Source of the DNA: CAXBGS01 sp963975425
GTDB lineage: Bacteria; Planctomycetota; Planctomycetia; Pirellulales; Pirellulaceae
Direction: 5' to 3'
DNA: 64,000 bases
Assembly (NCBI GenBank): GCA_963975425.1
Contig: CAXBGS010000002.1
Location: 372,001-436,000, forward strand
This document shows positions 54,038-62,224 of this stretch, one piece after another (within the stretch, counting starts at the first letter, position 1; each line of letters begins with the position of its first letter). The notes below the pieces were generated by a model. It saw only the letters and a program-made list of their open reading frames with translations, did not search any database and was not told the DNA's origin. The position numbers and the translations under genes are program-made.

Positions 54038-54775
54038 GTTCGATTTTGTCCTAAGAGGAGGAGGGAATAAAATTTTCACGGAAACAATGCGTGTTTCCCA
54101 TAGCCGAGCTTGACATTTGCATGTCTATTCTTAACCTGTCGCCCCCGCTCGGCCGTGGCCGTAAAGGGACGCGGTCTTAATGAGACGCGAGGCAACGACG
54201 CTTACGCCATATCAATGACGGCCGCGACGCGCTACACCTTACCCGAATGAAGCACCAAAGCAGTCGCGTGATCGTAAGCTCATCCAAGCGATTAAGTTCC
54301 ACAGACATGGCCAGGCCTTCGATCCGTCTTTGTGAGATACGTCGACAATGGATGACGGCGGAGGCAAAAACCAATGCCCCGGCGATCAAGAGCACTTTCG
54401 CAAACAAACACGCTGCCGATGTTTGCCAGATTCCTTGAAATGCTTTGAATTGGACTAAGGACGCCTGACACAACGAGCGGTGCTGGAAACAACGAGCAGT
54501 GCTGGAAACAACGAGCAGTGCTGGAAACAACGAGCGGTGCCGGAAACGACTTGGATTGAATAAGCGCAACGGCAAATCGGCAGGACACCGTCAAGGCGGC
54601 CGACATCATCTGGCCGACCACTCTTGGCCGACAGGGTTGGCGGCCTCAGCCGTCCGACCAAACCACGTCGCCGCCGCTTGCATGTTCAATACGATGCATG
54701 ATGCCGGCATGCCTCATGCTTGATACTTGATGCACTGCACCGGCATTCGCAATCCTGCGTATTCCGGTCGAGCCG
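54038..54775. other. Long intergenic region with a 19-bp minisatellite
   Basis: 738 bases without a real gene. Small frames on the minus strand mostly read through the repeat at 54470-54545 (listed separately) and have no family character. The patch at 54570-54680 has several GGCCGAC copies. A promoter for the epimerase gene must lie near 54050-54150 but cannot be fixed. Confidence 0.5.
54470..54545. repeat. Four-copy tandem repeat, 19 bp unit
   Basis: ACAACGAGCAGTGCTGGAA (with G for A at one place in copies 1 and 4, and C for T in copy 4) occurs four times without spacing: 54470-54488, 54489-54507, 54508-54526, 54527-54545. The unit is not a multiple of three, so translations shift frame with each copy and the region is not coding. 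Confidence 0.9.
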
Positions 54776-56551
54776 TTATTTCTTGGTGACGTAGGCGTAA
54801 TACGCCCCGTGAACTTCACCATCCTTGCTCTCGAAAACGGCAGACATCTGCGTTTCGCCAGCAGGCAGTTTGAGGTCGAACGCAACCTCCTGTGCACCCG
54901 CTTCAACCGGCTTTGTCGCAGAGACATCGCCGATTTTGATCGAAACTTTTGTGGGGTGGATATCTTTGCCCGGAGCGGTTCGATACGCGTCGACGCCAGG
55001 CACAGGGTCGCCCGGACGCAATCGTGCATCGATGGCAGCATTTGATTCTTCGGGCCAACGCCGAAGTCGGATCTCGTACTCGCCCGCTTCCACGACGTTC
55101 ACGTTCCAGAACCCGGTATTGCCATCGCCGTTGAGTGCACGGCGGATGTGCGACTGGTTCCAAGGCGTCGACTTCGTCGTGATCCAGTCGTGCGACGTTA
55201 ACCGCGCCGGATTATCCGCGGGGTGCCCGAGATAAATATGAGTGGAATTCGCAAAGGTCGGCTCAAGCTCTGCCCACCAAGCGTTGTAAAACTCGGTGAG
55301 TCGCTTGACGACGTCGGGGTGATCGCCGGCGATGTTATTTTCTTGCCCAGGATCCGCCTTGATATCGTACAGTTCGGTGCGATTGTTTAGTCGGTACTGC
55401 GACGTCATCACGGCACTGCTTTTCCACTTGATCGGATCCTTGACACGCTGCGAATCCGTTACGAGAATCCGATCAGGCCAATCCGATGCGTTGCCCTTTA
55501 GCAAAGCGGCGATTGAAGTCCCGTCGAATTTGACACCTGCCGGCGGCGCTACTTTGCACAAGTCGATCAAAGTTGGCAGAACGTCAACGTAGGCAGTGAT
55601 GGGTTCGACGTCGCGCCCGCCGGTCATGCCGCCGGCCGGCCAATGCAGGAACAGCGGCACGCGGTGTCCGCCGTCATACTCGCTGCCTTTTTTTCCTCGC
55701 ATTCCGGCATTGAAGACTTTATCACCGGAACTGCTGCCGTTGTCGGTGGTGAAGATAAAGATGGTGTCTTCGGTCAGCCCCTGTTCATCCAAGAAGGCGC
55801 GCAGATCGCCAACATTCTTATCAATGTTCGCGATCATGCCGTAAAAGTTTGCTAACCCGACGTTCTGGTCTTGGTAGGGCTTGCTGAACTCTTCTGGTGA
55901 ATGCATCGGGCCATGCGGTGCATTCGTCGCGATGTATGCGAGAAACGGCTTGTCTGCTTCTTTCTGTGCCTTGATGAATTGTTTGGCGTAATCAAAAAAG
56001 ACATCGGTACAGAAACCTTTGACCGGTTCGGGTGTGCCGTTGTGCCAATAGCTTCCGTCAAAATAAGCATTGTCCCAGTAATCAGGAGTCTGACCGACTC
56101 CACCACCGCCGTGCCGCATGACTTCGGTGAAACCGCGGTCTTCGGGTCGGTAGGGATAGTTGTCGCCAAGGTGCCATTTGCCAAACATGCCTGTCGCATA
56201 GCCGGCGTCCTTAAAGACTTGGCCCATCGTCACTTCGTCTTCTCGCAGCATCGATCGCCCCATGATCGTGTGCCAGACGCCGGTACGGTTGGTCCAGTGC
56301 CCGGTCAGAAATGCGCAACGCGTCGGCGAGCAAGTCGGCGCGACGTGATAATCTTTCAGGCGAATTGCGTCCGCATAAAGCTTATCGATCTCGGGGGTTT
56401 TCAGGATCGGATTTCCGTGACAGGAAAGGTCGCCGTAGCCTTGGTCATCGGTGATTACGATCACAACGTTTGGCTGGTCAGCTGCATCGCCGGTGCCGTT
56501 AAGCAAGCACAGCGAAAAACAATAGACGACAATGAGGGTGAGACGATACAC
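54776..56551 (-). CDS. Secreted sulfatase with C-terminal beta-sandwich domain
   Basis: 591 residues from GTG 56551, which has GGAG 9 bases upstream and opens a clean signal peptide (to about residue 24). ATG 56611 adds 20 residues without a ribosome site. PNVVIVITDDQGYGD, CSPTR (Cys 74), GKWHLGDNYPY and FTTDNGSS are sulfatase marks. After the sulfatase domain a C-terminal region (about 450-591) with SHDWITTKSTPWNQSHIRRA and EYEIRLRRWPEES forms a beta-sandwich accessory domain, a possible carbohydrate-binding unit. Not in a clear operon; the 738-base gap lies downstream. Confidence 0.94.
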   Translation of the reverse strand: MYRLTLIVVYCFSLCLLNGTGDAADQPNVVIVITDDQGYGDLSCHGNPILKTPEIDKLYADAIRLKDYHVAPTCSPTRCAFLTGHWTNRTGVWHTIMGRSMLREDEVTMGQVFKDAGYATGMFGKWHLGDNYPYRPEDRGFTEVMRHGGGGVGQTPDYWDNAYFDGSYWHNGTPEPVKGFCTDVFFDYAKQFIKAQKEADKPFLAYIATNAPHGPMHSPEEFSKPYQDQNVGLANFYGMIANIDKNVGDLRAFLDEQGLTEDTIFIFTTDNGSSSGDKVFNAGMRGKKGSEYDGGHRVPLFLHWPAGGMTGGRDVEPITAYVDVLPTLIDLCKVAPPAGVKFDGTSIAALLKGNASDWPDRILVTDSQRVKDPIKWKSSAVMTSQYRLNNRTELYDIKADPGQENNIAGDHPDVVKRLTEFYNAWWAELEPTFANSTHIYLGHPADNPARLTSHDWITTKSTPWNQSHIRRALNGDGNTGFWNVNVVEAGEYEIRLRRWPEESNAAIDARLRPGDPVPGVDAYRTAPGKDIHPTKVSIKIGDVSATKPVEAGAQEVAFDLKLPAGETQMSAVFESKDGEVHGAYYAYVTKK

Positions 56552-56652
56552 GGACGTCAAGCTCCAAGAAGACGTGAGGGGGTAGAGGGGGAACGCCGAA
56601 GAAGGAGACATTGTAAGTCAAAAGTCGAGCGCATGTTGGCGGCGATTCGCCG

Positions 56653-57318
56653 CTACTGCCTCCAGCATAGCAGTTGAGTTTGCCGTGCGCCGACTCGGCG
56701 ACGCCAGGAGTCCAGGTGTGCAGGCAACGCATGCGGCGAGTGGCGACTTTCGTCCTCGACCACAAATCCGGCTTCCTTCAAGAGAGCGACGATCCGGACC
56801 GATGAATTGTGCTCGCTTGTCTCGTTGGTTTCGTGAACTTCGACATACATCGCCGCGATTTGACCAAGACGGTCGCCCAGCTCTCGCAACACCTTCTCTT
56901 CACTGCCTTCGACATCCAATTTCAAAAAACTGACTTCGCGCTCACCAAGGAAAGTTGACAACCGCGCGCAATCGACGTCGATCGTTCCGCTGCCGTCGCG
57001 ACGCCCCCAGCCTTCACTTAACGAGTTGCCACGGGCATCGGCGTTTCGATCGATCGAGCCATGAAACGTCCCCGGTCCCTCGTGATCGGACAACGCAAGA
57101 TTGTGATATGTGACAGACGGTAAACCATTGTGTTCGATGTTCTTGGTCAACAATTCGAACGCAAAAGGATCCGGTTCAAAACAAATCACTTCGCACTGCG
57201 GCCAACGCGACTTCCACTCCAGCACGGAAATTCCGATGTTGGATCCGGCGTCGACGATCAACGGCCTGTCCCCCTGCAGTGAAAAGAAGGACGCAAAGGC
57301 ATCAAACTCGCGACACAT
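56653..57318 (-). CDS. FkbM family methyltransferase; true start uncertain
   Basis: 221 residues from ATG 57318 if that start is used. VDAGSNIGISVLEW is the SAM loop; FEPDPFAFELLTKNI and FLKLDVEGSEEKVLREL are the FkbM signature blocks. O-methylation of a glycan or natural product is the family role. Upstream of ATG 57318 the frame is open to a stop at 57460-57462 and reads like FkbM sequence (YRGYQLFYRHEDSTES), but has no ATG, GTG or TTG. The real N-terminus may use a rare start or be damaged by a frameshift. CGGAG lies only 3 bases before ATG 57318. Confidence 0.78.
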   Translation of the reverse strand: MCREFDAFASFFSLQGDRPLIVDAGSNIGISVLEWKSRWPQCEVICFEPDPFAFELLTKNIEHNGLPSVTYHNLALSDHEGPGTFHGSIDRNADARGNSLSEGWGRRDGSGTIDVDCARLSTFLGEREVSFLKLDVEGSEEKVLRELGDRLGQIAAMYVEVHETNETSEHNSSVRIVALLKEAGFVVEDESRHSPHALPAHLDSWRRRVGARQTQLLCWRQ

Positions 57319-57641
57319 GGACTCCGTCGAATCTTCGTGACGATAGAACAGCTGGTATCCACGATACCGTCTCTGGTGAATAGCGATGTTTTTGGACTCC
57401 AGATGAACGAGCCTGATGTTTCTGCACCTGCCGATGGCGCATTCTTCGCGGACGCAGGGTCATTCTGAAACGTCCGAAGTGTGGCAGAATGTCAGACGAG
57501 TTATATAGATGCATTGACGATGTGAGTACTCGTCAGAATCCTTTTCGATCTAAAATAATTTGTGTCGCGATACCTGACTGACTGCGTTCTTATCAGTGTC
57601 TTGATTCCAAGCCCCTCAACGAATCTGCTGGATTGTCTCTC
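57319..57641. other. Region between the FkbM and sulfatase starts
   Basis: 323 bases. The first 140 bases carry coding-like sequence in the FkbM frame without a canonical start (see finding). The rest (57460-57641) is A+T-richer around TAAAATAATT (57551-57562) and should hold the divergent promoters. No operator recognised. Confidence 0.5.
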
Positions 57642-59513
57642 ATGAAAATACAATTTTCCATTCTTTGCGCATTCGCGCTGCTGATGGCGGTCTCTAATCG
57701 TCCCGCCCGCGGAACCGACAACGTGCTGTTGTTGATCGCCGATGACTACGGCGTCGATTCGATGGGGCTCTATGCGCCCACACAAGATGTGGCCCCAACC
57801 CCGAACTTGAATGCGTTGGCGGCAAATGGAATTCTATTTACCGAATTTTGGGCGAACCCGATTTGTTCGCCGACGCGAGCGGCACTGTTAACTGGACGTC
57901 ATGGATTTCGAACCGGCGTAGGCTTTCCAACGGGGAACAACACGATTCCGCTGGGTGAATATACCATCGCCGACCTGATGAATTCCCAAGGGTATCACAC
58001 CGCTAATATCGGAAAATGGCACCTGGGTAACGGCGACAGCGGCCCGAACCTGATGGGCTGGGACCACTTCGCGGGCATTACTGCGGGTGGCGTTCAGAAC
58101 TATTACAACTGGACCAAGAATGTTAACGGATCGACTTCGACGAGCACCAATTACACCACGACGGAAATGACCAATGACGCCATTTCGTGGATCAACAGCA
58201 AGGGGGATGATCCGTGGTTTTGCTGGGTCGCTTTCAACGCCCCCCACACACCGTTCCATGAACCACCGCCCAGTTTGCACACACAAACTTTTTCGAATCC
58301 TGCCACCAATTTAGAGATGTACAAGGCAGCGGTTGAGGCGATGGACACCGAAATCGGACGCTTATTAAATTCATTGGCCCCCGACGTGCTGTCCGAGACG
58401 ACCGTTATCTTCATCGGCGACAATGGAACGCCGAATCAAGTCGCCAATAATCACGAACGCGGTCGCAAAGGCCAACTCTATCAGGGTGGCGTCCATACAC
58501 CGGCGATCGTATCTGGCAAAGCGGTATCGGGCCCCGCGAGAACCAATGACGCCCTGGTCCATGTCACCGACTTATTCGCGACGGTCGCGGAACTAGGCGG
58601 GTTCGATGTTTCGACAGAACTACCGCCTGGCCTGTTTGTGGACAGCCTTTCGGCCGCGCCTTACTTCACGAATCCTAACTTGCCCAGTTTTCACGACAAG
58701 GCTTATGCCGAACGCTTTCGTACAAATCCAGCCGACCCCGACGGAATGACGATCCGAAATACGCGGTACAAGTACATTCGATTTGCAAGTGGAACGGAAC
58801 GATTGCACGACCTGACGATCAACGGTGCCGAATCGAACGACAACAATTTAATTGCCAGTACCGACCCCGATGACGTCGCAGCGCTTGCCGAATTGCGTGA
58901 ATGTATGGACACATTGCTCGCATCACCTTCGGCGCCGCAAGTGGAAAGCGTGGTCATCAACAATGGCGACGTCCAACGCAGCACGCTGACGCAGATTGTC
59001 GTGAACTTTGATTCCAACGTCGCGATTGACGACATCTCAAATCCGGCTTTCCAATTGACGAACACATCACTGATGCTCGATGCCGCGCACGAAACAGCCA
59101 CCGATCTGATTGACGGGAAGACGGCAGTGACGATCACTTTCGTTGATGGTGATTCCGTCCTGACACGCGGCCCCCTGGCGCCAACACTCGCAAAAGGCAA
59201 CTATCAGCTAGCGGTGAACGCTTCGCAAATCACGTCCGACGGCAACAATCTGGACGGTGACGCAGACGGAACTCCCGGCGATGACTATCTGTTCGGCAAC
59301 GTTCCCGAGGACAATTTGTTCGCGATTTTCGGGGACTCGGACGGCTCCAGAGCGGTCAACTTCACGGACTTCTCGAATCATTTCCTCCCCGCATTCGGCT
59401 CCACCTCGCCGTCCCCACTGTATCGTGACGAACTGGATATCGACGGCGATGGCAGTGTGAACTTCACTGATTTCAGCAACGGTTTTCTGCCGAACTTTGG
59501 CGGATCACCGTGA
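57642..59513 (+). CDS. Secreted sulfatase with Ig-like and dockerin-like C-terminus
   Basis: 623 residues from ATG 57642 (TTG 57633 three codons earlier is less likely). Signal peptide to about residue 24. DNVLLLIADDYGVDS, CSPTR (Cys 75), GKWHLGNGDSGP, and GDNGTPNQ mark a sulfatase. After about residue 430 an Ig-like or cadherin-type domain follows (VESVVINNGDVQRSTL...). The last 60 residues contain two calcium-loop motifs, FGDSDGSRAVNFTDF and DIDGDGSVNFTDFSNGF, with flanking helices of dockerin type. Dockerins dock to cohesins; in planctomycetes such tails may hold enzymes at the surface. Substrate unknown. Confidence 0.93.
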   Translation: MKIQFSILCAFALLMAVSNRPARGTDNVLLLIADDYGVDSMGLYAPTQDVAPTPNLNALAANGILFTEFWANPICSPTRAALLTGRHGFRTGVGFPTGNNTIPLGEYTIADLMNSQGYHTANIGKWHLGNGDSGPNLMGWDHFAGITAGGVQNYYNWTKNVNGSTSTSTNYTTTEMTNDAISWINSKGDDPWFCWVAFNAPHTPFHEPPPSLHTQTFSNPATNLEMYKAAVEAMDTEIGRLLNSLAPDVLSETTVIFIGDNGTPNQVANNHERGRKGQLYQGGVHTPAIVSGKAVSGPARTNDALVHVTDLFATVAELGGFDVSTELPPGLFVDSLSAAPYFTNPNLPSFHDKAYAERFRTNPADPDGMTIRNTRYKYIRFASGTERLHDLTINGAESNDNNLIASTDPDDVAALAELRECMDTLLASPSAPQVESVVINNGDVQRSTLTQIVVNFDSNVAIDDISNPAFQLTNTSLMLDAAHETATDLIDGKTAVTITFVDGDSVLTRGPLAPTLAKGNYQLAVNASQITSDGNNLDGDADGTPGDDYLFGNVPEDNLFAIFGDSDGSRAVNFTDFSNHFLPAFGSTSPSPLYRDELDIDGDGSVNFTDFSNGFLPNFGGSP

Positions 59514-59558
59514 CCCTTGCCGTTTCGCGGGACTACAACCGCGCCGAAGACGTGGCAG

Positions 59559-61439
59559 CTAGAGCGACTTCAAATACTCGATCAGGTCTGCGGTTTCCTG
59601 ATCCGTTAAGTCGCCGCTGCCGTTGACCTGTGCGGGCGAGTGCAATTCGGTGACGACTCGGTCGAGCGTTTTCGCACGACCGCTGTGAAGCCAACGCACT
59701 TTCTGGCTGACGCCAATGAGCGTGGGTGTGTTGTAGCCATCGTAGTAATCCGATTCCGAGCCCAGACCGACGTCGTGGACCAAGCCGTCGGTTAGCTGCG
59801 GGCCATGATGGCAATCGGCGCAGCCGGCCTTGGAGCTCTCAAACACCCTCTTGCCGCGCATCGCTGCGGGCGTCAGTTCGTTTCCGGCGCCGCGGAAAGC
59901 GTTGGGAGGACGCTTCAACGTCTTCAAATAAGCCAGCAGAGCGTTGACATCTTCTTGATCGGGACGTGAGCCAAGCATGGTCGACGTGATGGAATTCGAA
60001 ATGGAATCGGCGAGGCTTTCTTGCCACCCGTGCCATGTCCAAGGCCCCGTCTCGTGAACGCCAAATAGCGGCAGAACGGTTTTGTAGGTCATTTCGGATC
60101 CATCGTTCATGGTATCCATCGCCCGTGAATTGCTGCCGCCGTCCTGGTGACACGAGTGACAGCTGTACCACTGATCCAAACTCAGCTCGGCGTCATAGAA
60201 CAGCGCCATTCCTCGGCGGGCTAATGTCTTAGGCTCTGCCGATCCGCCAACCGCGATTTCATCGATCAATTCGCGGCTGATGACATCCACGACCTGGACC
60301 GAATTGCGAAGGAAGTTCGCGACGTAGACCGTGCGATTATCGTTCGCCATGGCAAGCCCCATGGGTCGGCCGCCCAGTTCGATACGTTCGAACCGATCTC
60401 GATCGTTTTCCAATCGTCGATCGATCAAGTCACCGGGCCCACCATTGCCGACCATCGGAAGATCAGGCAAACGATAAACCAGCAACTCGTGTGTCCCGCT
60501 TGCTGATGCCGCCAAGTGTTGGCCGTCATTGCTAATGACGATCCCGTGCGGATCGCCAATCGCACGGAGCGGCACGTCCAGCGAAATGGCTTCGCGATAC
60601 TCGGGGCCATCCAACCGCACACGTCCGATACGACTGGCCAGCACCCAGCCACGCTGGATATTGCGTACCGTGATGGGGTTGGTCCGGTACACCATCCAAG
60701 TGAAGTATGCGTATTGGCCGTTTGGCGAAGTCGTCATGTGACCAAGGTTAACGCTGTTGCTTAGCGCGGCATCGTAAAGTGTCTCGCCAGAGTCGGTGTC
60801 GATCACAACGATTTTGGATTCACCACTACATCCCACCGCTAAGCGTTGGTCATCGCTAGATAACGTCAAGTAACGGGGCCAAAGCCCGGCATCGAGACGC
60901 CTCACCACTTGATGGCTACGCAAATCGACTTCCGCAACTTGTCCGGATGCAGCAAGCCCGATGAAAGCGCGATCACCACTCTTGGTAGCGGCGATACCGC
61001 AAGGATGAAAGCCCAGATGTATCGAAGCACGGTGCGTCAATTGGCCGTCACTTGCGTCGAACACGGTTAGATGCCCGGACCAAGTGCTGGTTGCCAGAAC
61101 GGTTTTGCCATCGTCACAAAACCGAACGCATGAGGGATGCACACCACAGGATTTCTCATCGACGACCTTGCCGTCGCGGACACGGATCAGGCTGATCGAG
61201 TCCGATGTTTGGTTGGCCGTCGCAATCCATTGTCCCGAGGGTGAAATCGCTAGGTCCACCGGTGATCGGTCGCCTCGATCCGCAGTCGTGGCAGCGTGCA
61301 AATGTCCAGCAGTCACAACGGCGAGCACAAAAAGCGAACCAGCCAATCGCCGTGCTCCCGCAACCCACCCCTGGCAACGCGAAACAATTATTTTCGAAAT
61401 CTTACTTGGCATCGGCGGAATTAATTGCAGCTTGATCAT
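59559..61439 (-). CDS. YVTN-type beta-propeller fused to a di-haem cytochrome c
   Basis: 626 residues. A basic N-terminus with hydrophobic helix (about 31-49, RLAGSLFVLAVVTAGHLHA) suggests export. The N-terminal two-thirds is a YVTN/lactonase-like propeller (about 60-400; SPSGQWIATANQTSDSI, SGDRAFIGLAASGQV, NRTVYVANFLRNSVQVVD). The C-terminal third has two c-type haem motifs, CHSCH (427-431) and CADCH (540-544), as in the MauG/di-haem peroxidase-like cytochromes. Electron transfer or peroxidase activity at the envelope is expected, substrate unknown. It converges with the sulfatase. Confidence 0.9.
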   Translation of the reverse strand: MIKLQLIPPMPSKISKIIVSRCQGWVAGARRLAGSLFVLAVVTAGHLHAATTADRGDRSPVDLAISPSGQWIATANQTSDSISLIRVRDGKVVDEKSCGVHPSCVRFCDDGKTVLATSTWSGHLTVFDASDGQLTHRASIHLGFHPCGIAATKSGDRAFIGLAASGQVAEVDLRSHQVVRRLDAGLWPRYLTLSSDDQRLAVGCSGESKIVVIDTDSGETLYDAALSNSVNLGHMTTSPNGQYAYFTWMVYRTNPITVRNIQRGWVLASRIGRVRLDGPEYREAISLDVPLRAIGDPHGIVISNDGQHLAASASGTHELLVYRLPDLPMVGNGGPGDLIDRRLENDRDRFERIELGGRPMGLAMANDNRTVYVANFLRNSVQVVDVISRELIDEIAVGGSAEPKTLARRGMALFYDAELSLDQWYSCHSCHQDGGSNSRAMDTMNDGSEMTYKTVLPLFGVHETGPWTWHGWQESLADSISNSITSTMLGSRPDQEDVNALLAYLKTLKRPPNAFRGAGNELTPAAMRGKRVFESSKAGCADCHHGPQLTDGLVHDVGLGSESDYYDGYNTPTLIGVSQKVRWLHSGRAKTLDRVVTELHSPAQVNGSGDLTDQETADLIEYLKSL

Positions 61440-61568
61440 TGATCCCGTAGCATTACAAAGGTTTTGGCGGTCGATCTATCATCGGCGGCTGAACTCAATT
61501 TAGCAAACCGTTTCCGGATTCGCGCCAGGTGTGCACGAATCCCCATTTCCTCTCCGAAAGGCTTTACT

Positions 61569-62150
61569 GTGAGAAATCTGTTTGTGCTTACGCTGGTTGC
61601 CGCGATGGCGGCCTCGGGTACGCTGAACGCGGAAGAAGCGACCAAGGGCAAAAAGCTGAAAAGCGGCCCGCAAAAGGGTGACACGATCGGTGCATTCTAT
61701 GTCACCAAGGTGGCAGGAGCCGAAGATGATGGCGTCGAAGAGGGCAAGAATCTTTGCTATCGATGCCGTAACGGAAGCCGACCGCAAGTCATCGTCTTTG
61801 CCCGTTCCGCATCCCCCAAAGTCGCCAACCTTGTCAAAGAGTTGGACAAGGCTGTAGACGAAAATGAGTCGTCGAACCTTCGCGTCTTCGTCAATATCCT
61901 GGGTGATGACAAGGAATCGGCACACGACGTCGCAAAGAAATTTGCGACAAGCAGTGAAACGAAGAACATTCCGTTCGTCGTTCCCAACGAATTCGAAAGC
62001 GGTCCAGACAACTACGGCATCAATCCCAATGCCGAGCTGACCGTCGTCATGGCGGTTGACAAAGGCGTCAAAGCCAACGTCGCGGTCCGCAAGGCCGACA
62101 AGCTAAATGTCGATAACGTGATGAAGAATCTCGGTAAGATCCTTAACTAA
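61569..62150 (+). CDS. Exported thioredoxin-fold protein with CxxC
   Basis: 193 residues from GTG 61569, with GAAAGG about 8 bases upstream and a signal peptide (MRNLFVLTLV to LNA, residue 20). NLCYRCRNGSRPQVIVFAR gives a CxxC (63-66) followed by a beta strand, as in thioredoxin-like folds. TKNIPFVVPNEFESG has the cis-Pro-type turn. The CxxC position is that of a redox-active or metal-binding pair, but the CYRC dipeptide is unusual. Similar proteins are common in planctomycetes; function unknown. A strong terminator follows 31 bases after the stop, so the gene is monocistronic. Confidence 0.82.
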   Translation: MRNLFVLTLVAAMAASGTLNAEEATKGKKLKSGPQKGDTIGAFYVTKVAGAEDDGVEEGKNLCYRCRNGSRPQVIVFARSASPKVANLVKELDKAVDENESSNLRVFVNILGDDKESAHDVAKKFATSSETKNIPFVVPNEFESGPDNYGINPNAELTVVMAVDKGVKANVAVRKADKLNVDNVMKNLGKILN

Positions 62151-62181
62151 GCGATCGACAACGACATTTGTAAACGAACGA

Positions 62182-62222
62182 GACCGTGGTGCCAGCAGAG
62201 ACGGGCACCACGGTCTTTTTTT
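62182..62222 (+). terminator. Rho-independent terminator
   Basis: GACCGTGGTGCC (62182-62193) pairs perfectly with GGCACCACGGTC (62204-62215), ten-base loop, followed by seven T residues (62216-62222). The best intrinsic terminator in the window; it ends transcription of the thioredoxin-like gene just before the convergent esterase stop at 62225. Confidence 0.95.
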
Positions 62223-62224
62223 GG

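Noticed and set aside
54470..54545. Possible CRISPR array
   Set aside because: Copies are directly adjacent without spacers and no cas genes are present.
54177..54575. A 132-codon minus-strand frame in the long intergenic gap
   Set aside because: It runs through the 19-bp repeat, whose unit is not a multiple of three, and has no family character or ribosome site.
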